From: CALXVA01 sp944392465
GTDB taxonomy: Bacteria > Bacillota > Clostridia > TANB77 > CAG-508
DNA: 64,000 bases
Reading direction: 5' to 3'
Assembly: GCA_963931155.1 (NCBI GenBank)
Contig: OZ006978.1
Coordinates: 186,001-250,000, forward strand
A program made the position numbers and the translations under genes. Under the pieces are notes generated by a model. It had not been told where the DNA came from. It did not search any database and worked only from the letters and a program-made list of their open reading frames with translations. Positions within the stretch are counted from its first letter, which is position 1. Each line of letters starts with the position of its first letter. This document shows positions 62,256 to 64,000 of the stretch, piece after piece.

Positions 62256-63947
62256 TTAGAAGTGTTTTCCCTTTTTTCTTCCGTTTTTATCATCGTTGTC
62301 TTCTTCGTTATTTATATCTGCTCCAAAGTTTTCTTCTATTACACTTCTTCTATGTTTTTTTACAGGATCTGTTTCTTCACTTTCCTGGGTATCTTCTGGC
62401 ATATTTTTATTATTTACAATGTCCTTTAAATCTTGTGTATCACCAAATTTATTTTTGCTGTCTGTTTCTTTATTGTCAGAATCTTTATTTAAAGAAGAGA
62501 ATCCACTATAATATTGTTCTTCATCTATATTTCTATTAGCTTTTCTCTTATGTCTTACAACTGCAACAATAATTATTAATATTATTATAACACCTAATGC
62601 AATTCCTCCATATAGGAATAAATCATTATTATTTATTCCTGATATTAGCTGTTCTTCTGGTTTTTCTACTATGTTAACAACAATTTGATATGTTGCAACC
62701 TCTTCCCCCTCTTCTGATTTTACTAATATAGTAATTATATTTTCTCCAGGTTTTAAATCAGTATTTCCTACTATTTCTACTATCGCATTTTCTTGGTCTG
62801 CAATAGCATTTACGTTTAGATTTGTTACAGTTAAATCATTAATTTCTAATGTGTATTCATATACATCTGTACTGAATTCTGGTGTTAAAGTATAACCATC
62901 TATACTAAGTTCTGTTAATCCTATATTAGAGAACGCTCCTTTTGTTACACTAATCTTATAGGTTCTAGCTGTTCCGTCTTCTGCTGTTACTTTTATTTCT
63001 ATAGTATTAACACCATCTAGTAATTGATCATTTCCTGTTATTTCTACTTTTGCATTGTCATCTGTAGGTACTGCATCTATATCAAGTGTTGTAACTTCTT
63101 CTGGTACATTTAAAGTATATTCTGTAACATCTGCACTAAATTCTGGTGTTAATGAATATTCTCCATCTATTGTTAATGATTTTAATGTTTTATCTGATGA
63201 TTCTTCCGGTTTTTCAGTTGATAAATAGCTACTGCTTACATATGCTGTTTGACCATTATATGTTACTCTACTCCATTTTATTCCATCTACAGTATTTGTT
63301 GCTATACCTGTTCTTGTTAGTTTATCTCCTGTATTTAGAGTTCCTATTGCAGAACTACTTGTACTATGGCTTGACCTAACATTTATACCACTTTCTGTGG
63401 CATAAACGGTTTCCTTTACATCTTTAAATTGTGGTTTTTCACTATTATTATTTGTTGATGTACTACTTTTTTTGCTTGAACTACTTCCACTATTAGATGA
63501 TGAACTATTTCCGCTTGAAGATGAATTTCCGGAAGAACTTCCTTTTACTGTTACTGTGGCTGTAGCTTGAGAAGCTTTGACAGCTGTTCCATTTGCGTTT
63601 GCCATATCAGATGCTGAAAAAGTAACTTTATATGTTGTAGTTTTGCTTACTTTAGGTACTTTAAACTTATATGTTGCTATTCCGCTTTTTTTGTTTGTAG
63701 TTCCAGAAAAAGCAACTAAAGTTCCATTGTTTACTCCTCCTGAAGCACTAACAAAAGTTAACCCCCCATTTGACACAACATCTATAGCCCCTGATGCTAC
63801 TGATTCTTGGCTATTAATCGTAATCGTAGCTGTTCCCCCTGAAGATACCGTTGGGTCTGATGTTGTAATTCTTGCTTGTGATTTAGTACACAAGCCAAGA
63901 ATTATTATAAAACTAAATAATAATATAAATTTTATTTTCTTTGTCAT
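62256..63947 (-). CDS. Membrane-anchored surface protein: cohesin-like, SH3 and two cadherin-like domains
   Basis: A 563-residue protein with signal peptide (FILLFSFIIILGLCTKSQA). A cohesin-like beta domain follows (about 25-140, with VSSGGTATITINSQ and FKVPKVSKTTTYKVTF). Next come a Ser/Asn-rich linker and a bacterial SH3 domain (GINVRSSHSTSSSAIGTLNT, SRVTYNGQTAYVSSSYL). Two cadherin-like beta-sandwich repeats are next, each with the LTPEFS-DV-EYTL pattern (SLTPEFSADVTEYTLNVP, TLTPEFSTDVYEYTLEI). The C-terminus has a membrane helix near 450-470 and a charged cytoplasmic tail. SH3 suggests cell-wall binding. GGAG precedes the ATG. Confidence 0.85.
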   Translation of the reverse strand: MTKKIKFILLFSFIIILGLCTKSQARITTSDPTVSSGGTATITINSQESVASGAIDVVSNGGLTFVSASGGVNNGTLVAFSGTTNKKSGIATYKFKVPKVSKTTTYKVTFSASDMANANGTAVKASQATATVTVKGSSSGNSSSSGNSSSSNSGSSSSKKSSTSTNNNSEKPQFKDVKETVYATESGINVRSSHSTSSSAIGTLNTGDKLTRTGIATNTVDGIKWSRVTYNGQTAYVSSSYLSTEKPEESSDKTLKSLTIDGEYSLTPEFSADVTEYTLNVPEEVTTLDIDAVPTDDNAKVEITGNDQLLDGVNTIEIKVTAEDGTARTYKISVTKGAFSNIGLTELSIDGYTLTPEFSTDVYEYTLEINDLTVTNLNVNAIADQENAIVEIVGNTDLKPGENIITILVKSEEGEEVATYQIVVNIVEKPEEQLISGINNNDLFLYGGIALGVIIILIIIVAVVRHKRKANRNIDEEQYYSGFSSLNKDSDNKETDSKNKFGDTQDLKDIVNNKNMPEDTQESEETDPVKKHRRSVIEENFGADINNEEDNDDKNGRKKGKHF

Positions 63948-64000
63948 ACTTTGTTCTCCTTTGTTTTATTTGCTCAGTCATATTGAATTTATATTTCTAT

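Noticed and set aside
1..64000. CRISPR arrays, rRNA genes, intact transposases or prophage genes
   Set aside because: No regularly spaced repeats, rRNA signature sequences, DDE/HUH transposases or phage structural genes were recognised on either strand.

Overview
The window is a very AT-rich stretch of a spore-forming, low-GC Bacillota chromosome, most likely an uncultured Clostridia-type organism. The evidence is spoVS and ytfJ/gerW sporulation genes, a CIRCE-like operator, a T-box leader, a recA-recX-scpA block, DapL-type lysine biosynthesis, a transketolase split into two subunits, and the ftsEX/M23/S41 cell-wall block. Almost all genes lie on the minus strand. No rRNA, CRISPR array or intact insertion sequence was seen.

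Layout. 1-13790: a cut-off RhuM-family gene, a TrkA-C membrane protein, then a wall teichoic acid-like locus (TagH/TagG exporter, TagD, a pyruvyl transferase/FrhB fusion, three CDP-glycerol phosphotransferase-type enzymes of which one is fused to a GT4 glycosyltransferase, and an SDR), with a plus-strand glycosyltransferase/PlsC pair at the end. 13813-21112: small heat-shock protein with a CIRCE-like operator, an operon of CDF transporter, rRNA methyltransferase and YgjP peptidase, then tyrS behind a small ORF, a GNAT-DUF402 fusion, a methyltransferase and a truncated acetyltransferase. 21228-24380: argG-argH behind an arginine-type T-box. 24391-27494: YolD and a Y-family polymerase under a LexA-like box, and a frameshifted D,D-carboxypeptidase. 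27593-36211: an acyltransferase, ytfJ, a small ORF with a terminator facing an opposing one, DUF2953, scpA, recX, recA, an orphan solute-binding protein, spoVS and ymdB. 36297-47708: an ABC exporter, a PIN/AbrB toxin-antitoxin pair, Dps, a TVP38 protein, DNA polymerase IV, coaE, tmcAL, rnhA, dapL and dapF. 47795-48245: a GC-rich (about 50%) self-contained gene cassette of unknown function. 48342-49898: a decayed methyltransferase, a NUDIX gene and a tRNA Val-Asp-Phe operon. 50128-55621: ftsE-ftsX-two M23 hydrolase activators-S41 protease. 55622-63947: a candidate small RNA, split transketolase, UPF0182, ftsY, tRNA-Thr and a surface protein with cohesin-like, SH3 and cadherin-like domains.

How it fits together: two blocks build and remodel the envelope (teichoic polymer synthesis and export; FtsEX-controlled peptidoglycan hydrolysis). 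One block is SOS/DNA maintenance, with matching LexA-like boxes at recA and a Y-family polymerase gene. One is arginine synthesis under tRNA-sensing control. The most unexplained signals are the GC-rich cassette, the opposing terminators with complementary loops at 29946-30056, the candidate small RNA and dispersed palindromic repeat at 55840-55976, and several decayed genes. All functional names come from recognising motifs by eye; no database search was run.
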